This document shows, piece after piece, positions 3,725-6,007 of a DNA stretch of 6,007 nucleotides (positions are counted from its first letter, which is position 1; each line of letters starts with the position of its first letter). The notes beneath the pieces are model-generated. The model did not search any database, was not told the DNA's origin, and saw only the letters and a list, made by a program, of their open reading frames with translations. The position numbers were made by a program, and so were the translations under genes. The DNA comes from Lachnospiraceae bacterium UBA3332 (lineage in GTDB: Bacteria; Bacillota; Clostridia; Lachnospirales; Lachnospiraceae), in contig DERU01000307.1 in the NCBI GenBank assembly GCA_002361095.1, positions 979-6,985 on the forward strand, in the 5' to 3' direction.

Positions 3725-5803
3725 CTATTCTCCTTCTTCCGATTCGATTGCAGAAATTGCGGTTCCGATACTCTGCATTCCCTCCTGATAAAAACAATAC
3801 TGACCGCGTTTGGTCTGTTTTACCTTATACAAAGCCTGATCTGCGGCATGGAACAGTTCGTCATAATCCGGGGAAACCACACCCGTGCAGGCAATTCCCA
3901 TACTGACGGAAATCGAAAAATGCTCATATTGCCCCAGCAGGGAAGAAAAAATCCGCTCGACGACCGTCTCAACCTCCGTCTTATACTCCAAAAAGATCAA
4001 AAACTCGTCTCCGCCGACCCTCGCCGCGATATCCCCTCCCCGGATACTTTGCCGAAGCAGTTCCGCCAGATGTACCAGTACCCTGTCGCCGAACATATGG
4101 CCCCAGCGGTCATTTGCCTGTTTAAAATGATCCAGGTCAAAAATGACCATGGCAAAATTCCCGTCTTTGCGTCCTTCTATCCGCTCTATAATGCGCTCCC
4201 TTGCATAACGGTGATTAAACAGCCCTGTCAGTCCGTCGTGGGAAGCAAGCTGCTCCAAAATTTCCATCTTCTGCCGCACATCGTGGACATCCACCGCCTT
4301 TCCGATCACGCCCTCGTATCGGGGCGGTTCATCCATCGACCAGGTGGTACGGCTGGTAATCTGCATCCATCTGGCCTCGCCGTCCAGGTTTACTTTGTAA
4401 TCCCTCTGCTGAATCGGCTTTTCCGGTGTCGTGCTATGCACAGAATCCGAAAGGTTACGGACTTCCCTTACGCCCAGCATCGCAATCACCTTTTCCTCTT
4501 TCAGCGGATTATGTAACACCTCCGGAAGTCCAAGCCGGTTGGCCCCCCAGGCATTCAGCGTCAGCACAGGCGGCGAAGCCGTATATTCAAACTGAATCTC
4601 TTTGCTCATGGCGGCGAAGAAACTCTGTTTCATTCTCTCATGCTCCAACAAACGCAGGGTACGTTCCGATGCGGTAAGCCCTTCCTTATTGAGTACCTCC
4701 TCCACCATGTGCCGGGCTTTCTTCTGGCTGGTTCCCATGTTTTCCGAATCCTTAATTTCTTCCGGAATCCTGTCCGCAGTCTCTTGCAGACACCGTAAGA
4801 GAAGCGGATTGAAAATCCCGCATTCCCCGTTCAAAATCATGCGGACCGCTTCTTCGTGGGGAAACGCTTTCTTGTAAACCCGCTCGCTGGTCAAAGCGTC
4901 ATAGACATCCGCCAAAGCAACCGCCTGTGCGGAAATGGGGATTTCATCCCCGACAAGCCCGTCCGGATATCCGCGCCCGTCAAAACGTTCATGGTGCCAA
5001 CGGCAAATCTCATACACGGTTTTAATCAATTCCTCTTCCCGGTGATACGGCAGTTCCTCCATCATTTTCGCCCCGATCATGGAATGGGTTTTCATAATGG
5101 CAAACTCTTCGTCCGTGAGTCTCCCGGGTTTATTGAGAATTTCACCGGGTATCCCGATTTTCCCTATGTCATGCAGCGCGGATGCCGTGGCAATCATATC
5201 GATATCTGCCTCGGAAAGGGGATACTGGTCGGTAATCCGGGCCAGCCTGTGCAAAAACAGTTCCGTGAGCACATGCACATGTCTGACATGCGGCCCGCTT
5301 TCCCCGTTCCGGAACTCCACAATATGACTGAGGATATCGATCATCAGATTACTCTGTTTCTGGTTCTCATAAACCTGTTCGGTCACCAGTTCCAACAGCT
5401 TCTTCTGTTTTGCATACAGCAGGATCGTATTCACCACCCTGCGGTGCACCACCAAAGCGTCAAACGGCCTGCCGATAAAATCCGCCACGCCCAGTTCATA
5501 TGCCCGCGCCACCTGGTTGGATCCGCTCTCCGAAGAAATCATAATAACCGGAATATTCTCGATCCATCTTCTCTGGTTCATCACCTCCAGCACTTCAAAA
5601 CCGTCCATCACCGGCATGACGATATCCAACAGCAAAACGGAAAGTTCCGCCCCATATTGCTCCAGCGCGGCGACCGCCTGCTTGCCGTCCTCCGCCTCCA
5701 GCACCTCATATTCGTCATCCAGCATGTCCGCCAGGATGGAACGGTTCATTTCGGAGTCGTCCGCAACCAGTATCTTCTTTTTATACCCTGCCCTTTCGCT
5801 CAT
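3725..5803 (-). CDS. Response regulator with HD-GYP, PAS-like and GGDEF domains (cyclic-di-GMP turnover)
   Basis: 692 residues, soluble. The receiver domain (about 9-128) has acidic pocket D15/D16, phosphoacceptor D60 (in LLLDIVMP) and S90; the usual lysine before PF is arginine (R112 in GRPF). The HD-GYP domain (about 150-345), a cyclic-di-GMP phosphodiesterase fold, keeps H172, H211-D212, H240, H270-H271, the GYP at 278-280 and D299. Residues about 380-510 look PAS-like, ending YEGVIGKAVDVHDV before the linker into GGDEF. The GGDEF domain (about 515-675), a diguanylate cyclase, keeps FDLDHFKQAND (555-565, metal ligand D556), an intact GGDEF at 597-601, and RxxD at 588-591, the product-inhibition I-site. 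Both opposing activities are therefore possible, presumably balanced by phosphorylation and by any PAS ligand. The ATG at 5803 has GAAAGGTG (5818-5811) 7 nt upstream. It is the first gene of an operon with Hpt. Confidence 0.95.
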   Translation of the reverse strand: MSERAGYKKKILVADDSEMNRSILADMLDDEYEVLEAEDGKQAVAALEQYGAELSVLLLDIVMPVMDGFEVLEVMNQRRWIENIPVIMISSESGSNQVARAYELGVADFIGRPFDALVVHRRVVNTILLYAKQKKLLELVTEQVYENQKQSNLMIDILSHIVEFRNGESGPHVRHVHVLTELFLHRLARITDQYPLSEADIDMIATASALHDIGKIGIPGEILNKPGRLTDEEFAIMKTHSMIGAKMMEELPYHREEELIKTVYEICRWHHERFDGRGYPDGLVGDEIPISAQAVALADVYDALTSERVYKKAFPHEEAVRMILNGECGIFNPLLLRCLQETADRIPEEIKDSENMGTSQKKARHMVEEVLNKEGLTASERTLRLLEHERMKQSFFAAMSKEIQFEYTASPPVLTLNAWGANRLGLPEVLHNPLKEEKVIAMLGVREVRNLSDSVHSTTPEKPIQQRDYKVNLDGEARWMQITSRTTWSMDEPPRYEGVIGKAVDVHDVRQKMEILEQLASHDGLTGLFNHRYARERIIERIEGRKDGNFAMVIFDLDHFKQANDRWGHMFGDRVLVHLAELLRQSIRGGDIAARVGGDEFLIFLEYKTEVETVVERIFSSLLGQYEHFSISVSMGIACTGVVSPDYDELFHAADQALYKVKQTKRGQYCFYQEGMQSIGTAISAIESEEGE

Positions 5804-5850
5804 ACATCTTCACCTTTCAAGCAAACTAACACTTACTCGCATATAGAGAA

Positions 5851-5879
5851 ATTATACCTTTTTTTCTCCCAAAATTCAA
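5851..5879 (-). promoter_or_regulatory. Near-consensus sigma-A promoter for the cyclic-di-GMP/Hpt operon
   Basis: On the minus strand, TTGAAT (5879-5874) and a perfect TATAAT (5856-5851) are spaced by 17 nt, with an A-rich spacer. Transcription would start near 5844, giving a leader of about 40 nt before the ATG at 5803. The strength implies steady expression; no repressor-like palindrome or cyclic-di-GMP riboswitch is visible in the short leader, so control is probably post-translational. Confidence 0.8.
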
Positions 5880-6007
5880 GATGCTTGTTCCCCCTATCGC
5901 GGAAATCAAGTAACAGTTCAGCCCCAATGGCGGCAGCTTAAGGCGGGAGACAGGCATGCGGACCGGGCGGAAGCGGCGGCGGAGGATCCGCAGGCATGGG
6001 CAGCCCC
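5880..6007. other. GC-rich right edge, no gene called
   Basis: From about 5940 the sequence becomes markedly GC-rich. On the minus strand one frame reads through from the window edge to a TAA at 5940-5938 as a proline-rich stretch (ADPPPPLPPGP and so on), which could be the tail of an upstream gene. The plus strand reads as glycine-rich in one frame. Neither has a ribosome binding site, domain or sufficient length inside the window, so no coding call is made. Confidence 0.3.

Noticed and set aside
3542..4516. A 324-codon plus-strand open frame opposite the GGDEF and Hpt coding sequence
   Set aside because: It spans the junction of two well-supported minus-strand genes and has histidine- and proline-rich low-information sequence typical of an antisense frame.
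4856..5941. A 361-codon open frame on the plus strand opposite the response regulator gene
   Set aside because: It is antisense to the receiver and HD-GYP coding sequence, runs across the operon promoter, lacks a ribosome binding site and shows no recognisable domain. The opposite strand has a complete, motif-rich protein.
1..6007. CRISPR arrays, insertion-sequence ends, tRNA genes or attachment sites
   Set aside because: No regularly spaced direct repeats, transposase motifs, paired terminal repeats or tRNA-like clover-leaf sequence were seen on either strand.

Overview
This window looks like chromosomal DNA from an anaerobic Clostridia-type Firmicute with roughly balanced base composition. 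The evidence is a class III (oxygen-sensitive) ribonucleotide reductase, AGGAGG-like ribosome binding sites, sigma-A-type promoters and a Firmicutes-style response regulator that combines HD-GYP and GGDEF domains. The genus cannot be fixed from the sequence. No insertion sequence, phage gene, CRISPR array, tRNA or rRNA was recognised.

Layout. (1) 1-1528, plus strand: the 3' part of nrdD (anaerobic ribonucleoside-triphosphate reductase), a spacer with two hairpins, then nrdG, its radical-SAM activase. Together they make deoxynucleotides without oxygen. (2) 1529-2419, minus strand: mntP, a manganese exporter. Its stop codon abuts the nrdG stop codon with no base between. Its leader of about 270 nt carries a promoter, a yybP-ykoY (Mn2+) riboswitch aptamer, an intrinsic terminator that competes with the aptamer's closing helix, and two further hairpins. 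This reads as a manganese-ON transcriptional switch controlling manganese export. (3) 2420-3150, plus strand: a divergent promoter, a structured 5' leader and a small HD-domain phosphohydrolase-like protein of unknown substrate. (4) 3151-3358: a convergent intergenic region with hairpins and a possible terminator. (5) 3359-5879, minus strand: a two-gene operon with a near-consensus promoter. The first gene encodes a 692-residue receiver / HD-GYP / PAS-like / GGDEF protein with both opposing cyclic-di-GMP active sites apparently intact. The second, 3 nt downstream, encodes a free-standing Hpt phosphotransfer protein. Together they look like the output end of a phosphorelay that sets cyclic-di-GMP levels; no histidine kinase lies in the window. 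(6) 5880-6007: GC-rich sequence with no gene that can be called.

Most genes are recognisable family members. The regulatory architecture of the mntP leader and the bifunctional cyclic-di-GMP/Hpt pair are the most informative parts. I did not find convincing evidence of a wholly new system.
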